A stretch of 54,396 bases of DNA from [Mycobacterium] nativiensis. GTDB taxonomy: Bacteria > Actinomycetota > Actinomycetes > Mycobacteriales > Mycobacteriaceae. The notes under the pieces are model-generated. The model was given only the letters and a program-made list of their open reading frames with translations. It was not told the origin of the DNA and did not search any database. This document shows, piece after piece, positions 20,808-29,599 of this stretch. The position numbers and the translations under genes were made by a program. Numbering within the stretch: position 1 is the stretch's first letter; each line of letters starts with the position of its first letter. The DNA lies in NCBI RefSeq assembly GCF_020172685.1, contig NZ_CP083986.1, forward strand, positions 4,036,988-4,091,383, read 5' to 3'.

Positions 20808-21398
20808 TTGAGCACGACTGATCCGGTACGGGTACGCGGCGAGATCGACGCGCCGGCACGCTGGCTGTGGCTGCTCAAATGGTGCGTGCTGGCCGTCCCG
20901 CACTACCCGATCCTGATCGGGCTCTACCTGGTGTATCCGCTGCTGACTCTCGTTGCGGGCGTGGCGATCCTGTTCACCGGTCGGTTTCCGCGTCCCATCT
21001 TCGACTTCAATGTCGGGGTGCTGCGCTGGTCGTGGCGGGTGATGAATTACCGGTTTCCGATGAACGCCACCGACAAGTACCCACCATTTGCGCTGGCGTC
21101 CCGGCCCGACTATCCCGCCGATCTGCATGTCACCTATCCCGAACAGCTCAGCAGGTGGGCGGTGCCGGTGAGACTGCCGTTGGCACTGCCGCAGATCATC
21201 GCGTGCTGGGCGATGGAGCCGCTGCTGCAGGTGCTGTGCGTGATCGCCGCGGGGTGGTTGCTGTGCACCGGCGCGGCGTCGCCGAGCCTGTTCGACCTGT
21301 TGATGGGCATGGCGCGCTGGCGCTACCGGGTGGCCGTCTATGTGTCGCTGATGCGTGACGAGTATCCGCCGTACCGACTGGATATGGGCAGCCGATGA
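20808..21398 (+). CDS. DUF4389-type integral membrane protein
   Basis: 196 residues from TTG 20808, 3 nt after the monooxygenase stop. Two membrane regions are clear: WLWLLKWCVLAVPHYPILIGLYLVYPLLTLVAGVAILF near the N-terminus (split here by the Pro) and QIIACWAMEPLLQVLCVIAAGWLL near residue 140. Between them is the conserved block FDFNVGVLRWSWRVMNYRFPMNATDKYPPF, and the motif recurs near the end as MARWRYRVAVYVSLMRDEYPPY. The duplicated W-R-V-Y-x-YPPF/Y pattern is what identifies the DUF4389 family. Function unknown. Its 3' end overlaps the methyltransferase by 4 nt. Confidence 0.75.
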   Translation: MSTTDPVRVRGEIDAPARWLWLLKWCVLAVPHYPILIGLYLVYPLLTLVAGVAILFTGRFPRPIFDFNVGVLRWSWRVMNYRFPMNATDKYPPFALASRPDYPADLHVTYPEQLSRWAVPVRLPLALPQIIACWAMEPLLQVLCVIAAGWLLCTGAASPSLFDLLMGMARWRYRVAVYVSLMRDEYPPYRLDMGSR

Positions 21399-22024
21399 CA
21401 CGCGGTAATCCGTTGTTCCCGTATGTGTATCGACTCGGTATGCCGGTCTTCGACCGGTTGTTCTATCGCCGCTATCGCCGGGCGGCGATGAGTCATGCGA
21501 CCGGCCGGCTGCTGATGCTGGGCCTGGGTCCGGGCAGCGACCTGCTGTTCATCCCGCCCGCGGTGACGTCGGTCGCCGCGGTGGAGCCGGTGGCGGCGAT
21601 GCGGCGGATGGCATCGGCGCTCGCCCACCGACACGGCGTGGACGTCAATATCGTGGCCGGGGTAGGTGAGTCGATTCCGTTCCCCGACAACAGTTTCGAT
21701 TCGGTGCATGTCGGTCTGGTGTTGTGCTCGGTCGACGACGTCACGGCCACCCTCTCCGAGATCCGCCGGGTGCTCACGCCCGATGGCCGGTTGGTCGTGC
21801 TGGAACATGTCCGCGGCGACGGCACCATGGGGCGATTCCAGGACCTGATCGCCGGACCGTGGTCGTGGCTGGCGTCCGGGTGCAAGCCGAACCGGCGCAC
21901 CATCGACGCCATTGCCGCGGCCGGGTTCGACACCACCACGCTGCGCCGCATCCGGCGAACCCTGGTGCCGCCGCCATGTACGCCTCATCTTCAGGGATTC
22001 ACCACCGTAAGAAAGGAAATCTGA
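21395..22024 (+). CDS. Class I SAM-dependent methyltransferase
   Basis: 209 residues. The ATG overlaps the preceding stop (ATGA). Motif I, LLMLGLGPGSDL, is near residues 39-50, followed by the acidic residue of AAVEPVAAM. FDSVHVGLVLCSVDD is motif post-I/II, and EIRRVLTPDGRLVVLEHV is motif III, typical of UbiE/Methyltransf_11 enzymes that act on small molecules or lipids. It resembles the small mycobacterial Rv3342/Rv1405c-type methyltransferases. The substrate is unknown; its operon partners suggest it works on the product of the monooxygenase. Confidence 0.88.
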   Translation: MTRGNPLFPYVYRLGMPVFDRLFYRRYRRAAMSHATGRLLMLGLGPGSDLLFIPPAVTSVAAVEPVAAMRRMASALAHRHGVDVNIVAGVGESIPFPDNSFDSVHVGLVLCSVDDVTATLSEIRRVLTPDGRLVVLEHVRGDGTMGRFQDLIAGPWSWLASGCKPNRRTIDAIAAAGFDTTTLRRIRRTLVPPPCTPHLQGFTTVRKEI

Positions 22025-22557
22025 TGAACCGTTTATTCGCCCTCGCCACCGCTGCCGGTGTCGTCCTGCCCATCGGGCTCAGCCCGTTGGGCGCCATGAG
22101 CACCGCACCCGACGGTGCTCACGCCGCCGTCTCGACGACGGACACCGTGTTGACCGGTCACGCCGACGACCTGGGGCTGCTCGCGGCCACCCCGTTGGAC
22201 GGGTTCCAGATCCCGGACCTGACGTCCCTCGGGTCAGAACCCGTCGACAGTGTCTCGGACCCCGACTTCATAAGCAATATTCATGATCTCGGCATCCTCA
22301 CCCTCACATCGGCGGCCGACCCGGACGATGATTACATTGCGTTCGCCATCCAAACACCACTCTTCACCGATATTTTGACGTCCGGCGCCGACCCCGAGGG
22401 GACCTTGGGCTTAGGCGACGCGAGCATCGGCCTGGCCGGGGCGACGGTGAACACCTTCGAGAGTTCGGTCTTCCCGTTCCTCGACGGTTCGTTCACCCTT
22501 CCCTTCCCGGATCCGTTCACCGATCTGTTCACTCTGCTTGTCCAACTGGGCTTTTGA
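22024..22557 (+). CDS. Small secreted protein of unknown function
   Basis: 177 residues. The ATG shares one base with the methyltransferase stop (TGATG) and is preceded by AAGAAAGGAAAT, a good ribosome binding site. A signal peptide of about 35 residues ends at GAHA. The mature part is acidic, rich in Asp, Thr, Leu and Phe, with no Cys. It ends in a strikingly Phe/Pro-rich hydrophobic tail (VFPFLDGSFTLPFPDPFTDL and so on). No known domain is recognised. Similar Phe/Asp-Pro tails occur in some mycobacterial PE/PPE-like surface proteins; that resemblance is weak. Being the last gene of a tightly overlapping operon suggests a shared process with the monooxygenase, membrane protein and methyltransferase. 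Confidence 0.75.
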   Translation: MNRLFALATAAGVVLPIGLSPLGAMSTAPDGAHAAVSTTDTVLTGHADDLGLLAATPLDGFQIPDLTSLGSEPVDSVSDPDFISNIHDLGILTLTSAADPDDDYIAFAIQTPLFTDILTSGADPEGTLGLGDASIGLAGATVNTFESSVFPFLDGSFTLPFPDPFTDLFTLLVQLGF

Positions 22558-22575
22558 GACCTATTCGACTGAGCC

Positions 22576-25071
22576 TTACTCGACGCTGACCGCCTCGATG
22601 ATGTTCAGCCGCGCCGCCCGTCGCGCCGGCGGCAACGCCCCGAGCAGGCTGATCACCAACGCGCCGAGGGTGAACGCCAGCGCCATCGGGCTGGGCCGGA
22701 AGGTGACGGCGAAGCTCATGATGTCCGCGCTCACCAGGCTGTACAACCATTGGTCCAGCAGGCCCAGCAGCAGCCCGAACGCACCGCCGACGGCACCGAT
22801 ACCCACCGCCTCGGCCAGCACCATCCGCACCGTGAACCGGCGACTGGCTCCCATGGCCCGCAGGACCCCGAGTTCGCGGCGCCGCTCCAGCACCGAGAGC
22901 GTCAGCGTGTTGAACAGGGCGACCGCGGCCACGACCACCACGATGACCAACACCGCGTTGGCGATGAACATGCTCTGGTGCAGCGGCGCCTCCAGTCCGG
23001 CCAGCGCCGCGTCGCCGTCGTAGACGTGGTTGGGCGCGGGCACCACCCGACGGACCTCGTCCACCAGGTGACGGCGGTCCACCCCGGGAGAGCTGGTGAT
23101 CTGCAGCGTGGTCGCCACCGGCCGGTCGAACCACGCCCGCAGGTGTTCGAGGCTGATCCCGACGGTGCCGATGACCGTGGAGAAGTACGGCACCAGGGCC
23201 AGCACCGTCGTGCGCTGCGGGCCGTGCGGCGTCTGCAACTCCAGCTGATCCCCCACACCGACATGCAGCGTCTTACCGAGATTCGCCGACAGCACCACCC
23301 CGTGGCCGGTGAGCACCTGCTCGCGGAGCGGCGGGTCGAGCGCGCGATACAGCGGATCGTGGGTTCCCGGGGCGAACCCGTCGAGTAGGACGCGGGTACC
23401 GCCGACCACTGCGAATCCGACGGCGCCCTCGGTGACCCGTGCGACGCCCGGCACGGCGATCACCTTGTCGGCGAGATCACCGGGCAGCGCGTCGGTGGGA
23501 TAGCTGTCGGGCGGATCGGCGCTCACCCACACGTCGGCTCCCGCCGCCGGCGCGAAGACGTGACGCGCCGAGGAGACCATGTCGGAGTTGGTGCCGGTGA
23601 TCATCACCGTGGTGATCACGGCGATGATCACGGTCATGACGGTGGCCCACACCCGCCGCGGCGCACGCTGAATGGTCGCGGCCGCCAGTGCCCCAACGGT
23701 TCCGAAGAGCCGGGCCGTGGCTGCGGTGGCATTCACGATCGGTGTGGTGAGCGCGAATCCGAGCGTGATCTCGGCGCAGAACAACGCGATCATGGCGGCA
23801 AAGGCCAGCGTTCCGGGACGCCCGAGCGCCATCGTGATCGACAGTGCGAACACCACGAGCGCCAACACCCCGCTCGCGACCCGCAGCCAGCGAGGAACGA
23901 CGTCGGCAGCTGACACCCCGGCCGGCGCCAGGGCCTCGATCGGCGCGACCTTGTAGACCTGCCGGGTGGTCATCGCGGCCGCGGCCACGCCGGTGAGCAC
24001 GGTCGCCGCCAGCGCGACCGGAATGGCGTAGCCGGGCAACAGGTATTCGACACGGGCCTCCAGCCCCTGGGTTATCGCCGGTGGCAGACGGCCGATCGCC
24101 ATGCGGCCCGCGAAGATCCCGGCGCCCGCCCCGAGGGCCCCGCCGATCAGTCCGAGGATCGCGGCCTCGGCCAGCATGTCGCGCACGATCATGGCGCGCC
24201 GGCCCCCGATCGCCCGCAGCATCGAGATGACCGGCCGGCGCGCGGTGATCGCCATGGTCATCGTCGTGTAGATCAGGAACGCGCCCACCACCAGCGCGAC
24301 CGCCGCGCCCATCAGCGCCATGTAGTTCATCAGCTTGACCCCGTCGCCGGCCCGAGCCGCCCGCAGACTCGGGTCCGCGACAACGGCCCGGCCGCCCACA
24401 GCTGCGGTGACCGCCGCACGCACCGCCGCCAGGTCGGCGTCGGGCTTGATGGTGATCAGCAGCGAGTCGAGCTGCCCCATACGCCCGGTGACGTTCTGCG
24501 CCAACGCAAGTGGGGCCAGCACGTAATGACCGCCGTTGAGGTCGGCGAGCTGCTTGCCGGCCAGCACCTCGGCGACGACGACCGACCCCGAACCCAGCTC
24601 GAACGTCTCGCCTTCGGCATGATCGACGCCGGGCCCGACCCGGACCCCGTTGGGCTGCTGCGCCGCCGGCGGTGCGCCGACGGCGGTCTTCAACGCACCT
24701 TCCAGCGCGGCACTGCTCGCATCCGCGCCAAGCAACAGCACCGGCCCCGCCGCTGTGGTCGCCGAAGTCCGGATCATCGGCGCCGCGGTCGCCACCCCGG
24801 GCACCGCGGCGACCTCCGCGACGATGCTGTCGGGGAATCCCGCATCGGTGATACCGGAGACCTCCAGGGCCGCGATGCCGGCGATCTGATCGGCCAGCCG
24901 ATTCACCGATCCGGTGATGGACCCGAAGATGCCGAAGATCGCCACCAGATACAGGGCCGAGACCGCCATGACGGCGATCGAGGCGGTAGTGCGCCGACGG
25001 TGCACGGCGAGTTCACGCACGCTGAACACCCGCAGCCGGCTCGCGGCGGCCGTCACCGTAGCCGGTCTCAT
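22576..25071 (-). CDS. ABC transporter permease, FtsX/MacB type with two FtsX domains
   Basis: 831 residues from ATG 25071, which overlaps the ATPase stop by 4 nt (ATGA). A first membrane helix (TTASIAVMAVSALYLVAIFGIF) is followed by a large extracytoplasmic domain. Then comes the first FtsX unit (MGAAVALVVGAFLIYTTMTMAI; AEAAILGLIGGALGAGAGI), a central membrane segment, a second extracytoplasmic domain, and a second FtsX unit (NAVLVIVVVVAAVALFNTLTLSVLERRRELGVLRAMGASRR near the end). The last four helices and the ERRRELGVLRA signature are typical. Such permeases move or extract lipids, lipoproteins or peptides, or work mechanically on periplasmic enzymes. The partner ATPase is the adjacent gene. 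Confidence 0.92.
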   Translation of the reverse strand: MRPATVTAAASRLRVFSVRELAVHRRRTTASIAVMAVSALYLVAIFGIFGSITGSVNRLADQIAGIAALEVSGITDAGFPDSIVAEVAAVPGVATAAPMIRTSATTAAGPVLLLGADASSAALEGALKTAVGAPPAAQQPNGVRVGPGVDHAEGETFELGSGSVVVAEVLAGKQLADLNGGHYVLAPLALAQNVTGRMGQLDSLLITIKPDADLAAVRAAVTAAVGGRAVVADPSLRAARAGDGVKLMNYMALMGAAVALVVGAFLIYTTMTMAITARRPVISMLRAIGGRRAMIVRDMLAEAAILGLIGGALGAGAGIFAGRMAIGRLPPAITQGLEARVEYLLPGYAIPVALAATVLTGVAAAAMTTRQVYKVAPIEALAPAGVSAADVVPRWLRVASGVLALVVFALSITMALGRPGTLAFAAMIALFCAEITLGFALTTPIVNATAATARLFGTVGALAAATIQRAPRRVWATVMTVIIAVITTVMITGTNSDMVSSARHVFAPAAGADVWVSADPPDSYPTDALPGDLADKVIAVPGVARVTEGAVGFAVVGGTRVLLDGFAPGTHDPLYRALDPPLREQVLTGHGVVLSANLGKTLHVGVGDQLELQTPHGPQRTTVLALVPYFSTVIGTVGISLEHLRAWFDRPVATTLQITSSPGVDRRHLVDEVRRVVPAPNHVYDGDAALAGLEAPLHQSMFIANAVLVIVVVVAAVALFNTLTLSVLERRRELGVLRAMGASRRFTVRMVLAEAVGIGAVGGAFGLLLGLLDQWLYSLVSADIMSFAVTFRPSPMALAFTLGALVISLLGALPPARRAARLNIIEAVSVE

Positions 25072-25790
25072 CGCGCAACCAGCGCGGCGTCGGAACCGAC
25101 CCGACCGTCCTGCAAGGTGATCACCCGATCGGTGGCGGCGGCAGCATCGGCATTGTGGGTCACCATCACCACCAGCCGCCCGCGGCCGCGCTCGTGTGCC
25201 ACCTCGGCGAGCAACGCGAGAATCGATGCGCCGGTGGCGGAGTCGAGATTCCCGGTGGGTTCGTCGGCGAGGATCAGCGCCGGGTCCATCATCAACGCTC
25301 GCGCCACCGCGACGCGCTGCATCTGGCCACCGGACAGCTCCGCGGGCCGGTGTTCGATGCGGTCGCCGAGACCGACCCGATCCAGCAACCGCACCGCATC
25401 GGCTCGGGCTCTGCCCATCCGAACACCGTCGAGCAGCGTCGGGACCGCCACGTTCTCCCACGCCGAGAGAGTCGGCAGCAGGTTGAAGAACTGGAAGACG
25501 AAACCCACCCGGTGATGGCGAAACCGCGACTGTGCCTCGTCGCCGAGTCGGCCGATCTCCTCACCGTCGAAGGCGATGGACCCGGCATCGGGGGTGTCCA
25601 ATGCGCCGAGCAGGTGCAGCAGCGTGCTTTTGCCCGCCCCCGACGGCCCGACGATCGCCACGAACCGTCCACCGGACAGGCGCAGGCTGATTCCATCGAG
25701 TGCCCGCACCGCCTGATCGCCGACCTGATACTCCCGCACCACATCGCGCAGGTCGATGGTGAGTGCGCGCTGGTCACGTCGTCTGCTCAT
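25068..25790 (-). CDS. ABC transporter ATP-binding protein (MacB/LolD type)
   Basis: 240 residues from ATG 25790, which has GGGAGG immediately upstream; longer starts upstream lack a site. Walker A is GPSGAGKS (48-55), Q-loop FVFQFFNLLPTLSAWENV, signature LSGGQMQRVAVARAL, Walker B LILADEPTGNLD, H-loop VVMVTHN. The Q-loop region and signature place it in the LolD/MacB/FtsE group that pairs with FtsX-type permeases. Its stop overlaps the permease start, so the two form one translational unit. Only a 159-bp region separates it from the divergent mmsA. Confidence 0.94.
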   Translation of the reverse strand: MSRRRDQRALTIDLRDVVREYQVGDQAVRALDGISLRLSGGRFVAIVGPSGAGKSTLLHLLGALDTPDAGSIAFDGEEIGRLGDEAQSRFRHHRVGFVFQFFNLLPTLSAWENVAVPTLLDGVRMGRARADAVRLLDRVGLGDRIEHRPAELSGGQMQRVAVARALMMDPALILADEPTGNLDSATGASILALLAEVAHERGRGRLVVMVTHNADAAAATDRVITLQDGRVGSDAALVAR

Positions 25791-25879
25791 GGTCCTCCCG
25801 CGGGCCGCGCACCGCCGATATGAATACAACGAGTCCGGCCCACGAACGGTTCGAAAACGGACGCCACCCCCCTCGCATT

Positions 25880-25897
25880 TACTAGGATGTCCTAGTA
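25880..25897. promoter_or_regulatory. 18-bp palindromic operator upstream of mmsA
   Basis: tactaggatgtcctagta is a perfect inverted repeat (8 bp arms, TG centre), 52 bp before the mmsA ATG and about 90 bp before the divergent ABC gene. Its size and symmetry fit a site for a dimeric TetR- or GntR-type repressor, and its position fits control of valine catabolism. The regulator itself is not in the window. Confidence 0.65.
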
Positions 25898-25949
25898 TTC
25901 TTGGGGTCGGGCCGACTCCGGCTCACCACCACAGTCACGGGGATGACGC

Positions 25950-27470
25950 ATGACCACACAGATCTCGCACTTCATCGACGGCAAACGCGTCGCGGGCCAC
26001 TCGCAGCGCACCGCCGACGTATTCGACCCCAGCACCGGCGCGGTGCAGGCGAAGGTCCCACTGGCCGACGCCGCCGAAGTCGACACCGCCGTCGCCGTAG
26101 CCGTCGCCGCCCAAAAGGACTGGGCCGCATACAACCCGCAGCGCCGGGCCCGGGTGCTGATGCGCTTCATCACGCTGGTCAACGAGAACATGGACGAATT
26201 GGCCGAGCTGCTCTCCCGCGAGCACGGCAAGACCGTGGAAGACGCCCGCGGCGACATCCAGCGCGGCATCGAGGTGATCGAGTTCTCCGTCGGCATCCCG
26301 CACCTGCTCAAGGGCGAGCACACCGAGGGCGCCGGCCCGGGTATCGACGTGTTCTCGCTGCGTCAGCCGCTGGGTGTGGTGGCCGGGATCACCCCGTTCA
26401 ACTTCCCGGCGATGATCCCGCTGTGGAAAGCCGGCCCCGCGCTGGCCTGCGGCAACGCGTTCATCCTCAAGCCGTCCGAGCGTGACCCGTCGGTGCCGGT
26501 GCGGCTGGCCGAACTGTTCGCCGAGGCCGGGTTGCCGTCCGGGGTGTTCCAGGTGGTGCACGGCGACAAGGAAGCCGTGGACGCCCTGCTGGTCCACCCC
26601 GACATCGCCGCAGTCGGGTTCGTGGGCAGCTCCGACATCGCCCAGTACATCTATGCGACGGCCACCGCGAACGGTAAACGCGCCCAGTGCTTCGGCGGAG
26701 CGAAGAACCACATGATCGTGATGCCCGACGCCGACCTGGACCAGGCGGTGGACGCGTTGATCGGCGCCGGATACGGCAGCGCCGGCGAGCGCTGCATGGC
26801 GATCAGCGTGGCGGTGCCGGTCGGCGAGGAGACCGCGGACCGCCTGCGCGCCAGGCTGGTCGAGCGGGTCAACCAGTTGCGGGTCGGGCACAGCCTGGAC
26901 CCCAAGTCCGACTACGGACCGCTGATTACCGAGGCCGCCCGCGACCGCGTCAAGGACTACATCGGCCAGGGCGTGGAAGCCGGCGCCGAATTGGTGGTCG
27001 ACGGGCGCGAACGGGCCAGCGATGACCTGACGTTCGCCGACCAGAGCCTGGAGAACGGCTACTACCTCGGGCCCACCCTGTTCGACCACGTCACCACGGA
27101 CATGTCGATCTACACCGACGAGATCTTCGGCCCGGTGCTGTGCATCGTCCGGGCAGCCAATTATGAGGAGGCACTGGCGCTTCCGTCCGAGCACGAGTAC
27201 GGCAACGGGGTGGCGATCTTCACCCGCGACGGGGACACCGCCCGCGACTTCACCTCCCGGGTTCAGGTCGGCATGGTCGGGGTGAACGTGCCGATCCCGG
27301 TGCCGGTGGCCTACCACAGCTTCGGGGGCTGGAAGCGGTCCGGGTTCGGCGACCTCAACCAGCACGGCACCGCATCGATCACCTTCTACACCAAGGTCAA
27401 GACCGTCACCCAGCGCTGGCCGTCGGGCATCAAGGACGGGGCCGAATTCCACATCCCCACCATGGGATGA
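25950..27470 (+). CDS. mmsA: Methylmalonate-semialdehyde dehydrogenase (CoA-acylating)
   Basis: 506 residues, an aldehyde dehydrogenase-fold enzyme. It converts methylmalonate semialdehyde and malonate semialdehyde to propionyl-CoA or acetyl-CoA with NAD and CoA, the last step of valine breakdown. The catalytic Cys282 (GERCMAIS) and Asn151 (TPFNFP) are present. The Glu general base of ordinary aldehyde dehydrogenases is replaced (CFGGAKN near 247-253), as expected for the CoA-acylating subfamily. SFGGWKRSGFGDLNQHG near the end is the subfamily signature. The gene order mmsA-fadE9-mmsB matches M. tuberculosis Rv0753c-Rv0751c. A palindromic operator precedes it. Confidence 0.96.
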   Translation: MTTQISHFIDGKRVAGHSQRTADVFDPSTGAVQAKVPLADAAEVDTAVAVAVAAQKDWAAYNPQRRARVLMRFITLVNENMDELAELLSREHGKTVEDARGDIQRGIEVIEFSVGIPHLLKGEHTEGAGPGIDVFSLRQPLGVVAGITPFNFPAMIPLWKAGPALACGNAFILKPSERDPSVPVRLAELFAEAGLPSGVFQVVHGDKEAVDALLVHPDIAAVGFVGSSDIAQYIYATATANGKRAQCFGGAKNHMIVMPDADLDQAVDALIGAGYGSAGERCMAISVAVPVGEETADRLRARLVERVNQLRVGHSLDPKSDYGPLITEAARDRVKDYIGQGVEAGAELVVDGRERASDDLTFADQSLENGYYLGPTLFDHVTTDMSIYTDEIFGPVLCIVRAANYEEALALPSEHEYGNGVAIFTRDGDTARDFTSRVQVGMVGVNVPIPVPVAYHSFGGWKRSGFGDLNQHGTASITFYTKVKTVTQRWPSGIKDGAEFHIPTMG

Positions 27471-28645
27471 CGACAGAAACAGTGAACACGACTATGGACG
27501 ACGAAGAACGGGTGATCGTCGAGACCGCGGCGGCGTTCGCCGAGAAGCGGCTCGCCCCGTACGCACTGGAATGGGATGCCACGCACCACTTCCCGGTCGA
27601 CGTGATGCGCGAGGCCGCCGGTCTCGGGATGGCGGCGATCTACTGCAACGAGGATGCCGGCGGATCAGGCCTGCGCCGCCTGGACGGGGTGCGCATCTTC
27701 GAGCAGCTGTCGATCGCCGACCCGGTGATCGCCGCTTATCTGTCGATCCACAACATGTGCGCCTGGATGATCGACAGCTACGGCACCGAAGAACAGCGCA
27801 AATCCTGGGTGCCCAAGCTGGCGTCGATGGACTCCGTCGCCAGTTACTGCCTCACCGAACCCGGCGCGGGTTCGGACGCCAGCGCGTTGAGCACCCGCGC
27901 GGTGCGGTCCGGATCGGACTACGTCCTCGACGGCGTCAAGCAGTTCATCTCCGGCGCCGGTGTTTCGGACGTGTACGTGGTGATGGCCCGGACCGGGGAC
28001 GACAGCCCCCGCGGGATTTCAACGTTCATCGTCGAAAAGGGAGCGCCTGGACTGAGTTTCGGCGCCGCCGAGCAGAAGATGGGCTGGAATTCCCAGCCGA
28101 CCGCACAGGTGATCTTCGAGGGAGTGCGGGTGCCCGCCGAGGCGATGCTGGGCGGACCCGAAGGCGAAGGAACCGGTTTCTCGATCGCCATGAACGGCCT
28201 CAACGGCGGCCGGATCAACATCGCGGCCTGCTCGCTGGGCGGCGGCCAGGCCGCGTTCAACAAGACCGGCAGCTATCTGGCCGACCGCGAGGCATTCGGC
28301 AAGCCGCTGCTCGACGAGCCGACGATCCGGTTCACCCTCGCCGACATGGCCACCGCGCTTGAGACCTCCCGACTGCTGCTGTGGCGGGCGGCGACCGCGC
28401 TCGACGACGGCTCCGCAGACAAGGTGGAGCTGTGCGCGATGGCCAAGCGCTACGTGACCGACGCCTGCTTCGGTGTCGCCGACCAGGCCCTGCAACTGCA
28501 CGGCGGCTACGGGTATCTGCGCGAATACGGTCTGGAGAAAATCGTCCGGGATCTGCGGGTGCACCGCATCCTGGAGGGCACCAACGAGATCATGCGGCTG
28601 GTGATCGGCCGGGCCGAAGCCAACCGCGTCCGAGCCGGCCAGTAG
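27467..28645 (+). CDS. fadE9: Acyl-CoA dehydrogenase (isobutyryl-CoA dehydrogenase-like)
   Basis: 392 residues from ATG 27467, overlapping mmsA by 4 nt; an internal start at residue 10 (MDDEERV) is possible. The family blocks are YCLTEPGAGSDASAL (FAD/substrate loop), GWNSQPTAQVIFEGVRVP, QLHGGYGYLREYGLEKIVRD and the C-terminal LEGTNEIMRLVIGR with the catalytic Glu position. Gene context and the compact isobutyryl-CoA dehydrogenase-like sequence point to oxidation of isobutyryl-CoA to methacrylyl-CoA in valine degradation. It forms an operon with mmsA and mmsB. Confidence 0.93.
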   Translation: MTTETVNTTMDDEERVIVETAAAFAEKRLAPYALEWDATHHFPVDVMREAAGLGMAAIYCNEDAGGSGLRRLDGVRIFEQLSIADPVIAAYLSIHNMCAWMIDSYGTEEQRKSWVPKLASMDSVASYCLTEPGAGSDASALSTRAVRSGSDYVLDGVKQFISGAGVSDVYVVMARTGDDSPRGISTFIVEKGAPGLSFGAAEQKMGWNSQPTAQVIFEGVRVPAEAMLGGPEGEGTGFSIAMNGLNGGRINIAACSLGGGQAAFNKTGSYLADREAFGKPLLDEPTIRFTLADMATALETSRLLLWRAATALDDGSADKVELCAMAKRYVTDACFGVADQALQLHGGYGYLREYGLEKIVRDLRVHRILEGTNEIMRLVIGRAEANRVRAGQ

Positions 28646-28675
28646 CCGGTCACCAGCAGGGATAAAGGAGCACAC

Positions 28676-29560
28676 ATGCCGGAAACTCGCGCGGTCGCAT
28701 TCCTCGGGTTGGGCCACATGGGTGGGCCGATGTCGGTGAACCTGGTCGCCGCCGGTCACACCGTGCGCGGCTTCGACCCGGCGGCCGCGGCCGGCGAGAC
28801 CGCCGCGCAGCACGGCGTGATCATCTGCGCGAGTGCCGCCGAGGCGGTGGCCGACGCCGACACGGTGGTCACCATGCTTCCGCACGGGAACGCGGTGAAG
28901 AGCTGCTACGCCGAGATCCTCACCGAGGCCCGGCCGGGAACCCTGTTCATCGACAGCTCCACCATCTCGGTCGCCGACGCCCGCGAGGTGCATGAGCTGG
29001 CCGGCTCGCACGGGATGGCCCAGCTCGACGCTCCGGTGTCCGGCGGGGTCACCGGTGCGGTGGCCGGGCGGCTGGCGTTCATGGTCGGCGGCGACACCGA
29101 GGCGGTGCAGCGGGCTCAGGCGGTGCTGGAACCGATGGCCGCCAAGGTCATCCACTGCGGCGGGTCGGGTGCCGGCCAGGCCGCCAAGATCTGCAACAAC
29201 ATGGTGCTGGCCGTCCAGCAGGTGGCGGTCGCCGAGGCGTTCGTACTGGCCGAGAAACTCGGCCTGGCCGACCAGGCCCTGTTCGACGTGATGACCGGGG
29301 CGACCGGCAACTGCTGGGCGCTGCACACCAACTGCCCGGTCCCCGGCCCGGTGCCCACCTCGCCGGCCAACCGGAACTTCGAGCCCGGCTTCGCCACCGC
29401 GCTGATGAACAAGGATCTGGGCCTGGCGATGGACGCGGTGACATCGACCGGATCAGCCGCCCCGCTGGGCAGCCACGCGGCGGCGATCTACGCGGAGTTC
29501 GCCGCCGAACACAGCGCCGAGGACTTCAGCGCGGTGATCAATATGCTGCGCGGCAGCTGA
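28676..29560 (+). CDS. mmsB: 3-hydroxyisobutyrate dehydrogenase
   Basis: 294 residues from ATG 28676 with AAAGGAG 7 nt upstream. It oxidises 3-hydroxyisobutyrate to methylmalonate semialdehyde, the MmsA substrate. The Rossmann motif is FLGLGHMGGPMSVNLVAAGH. The beta-hydroxyacid dehydrogenase substrate block is DAPVSGGVTGAVAG. The catalytic Lys is in SGAGQAAKICNNM, and KDLGLAMD is a conserved C-terminal block. It completes the distal valine pathway with the two genes before it. The 30-bp gap after fadE9 is small enough for one transcript. Confidence 0.95.
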   Translation: MPETRAVAFLGLGHMGGPMSVNLVAAGHTVRGFDPAAAAGETAAQHGVIICASAAEAVADADTVVTMLPHGNAVKSCYAEILTEARPGTLFIDSSTISVADAREVHELAGSHGMAQLDAPVSGGVTGAVAGRLAFMVGGDTEAVQRAQAVLEPMAAKVIHCGGSGAGQAAKICNNMVLAVQQVAVAEAFVLAEKLGLADQALFDVMTGATGNCWALHTNCPVPGPVPTSPANRNFEPGFATALMNKDLGLAMDAVTSTGSAAPLGSHAAAIYAEFAAEHSAEDFSAVINMLRGS

Positions 29561-29576
29561 GCGGCCCGGACTGTCA

Positions 29577-29599
29577 GACCCCCCTGCGATGCTGGGGTC
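29577..29599. promoter_or_regulatory. Inverted repeat flush against the HNH gene start codon
   Basis: GACCCC (29577-29582) and GGGGTC (29594-29599) are perfect complements around an 11-base loop. The right arm ends directly before the ATG at 29600 and contains the only Shine-Dalgarno-like run (GGGG). In RNA the hairpin would hide the ribosome binding site; in DNA it could be a protein binding site. Confidence 0.5.

Noticed and set aside
22576..25461. A 961-residue version of the FtsX-type permease
   Set aside because: The first 130 residues are out of frame inside the ATPase gene and Arg-rich. The ATG at 25071 overlaps the ATPase stop in the usual ATGA manner.
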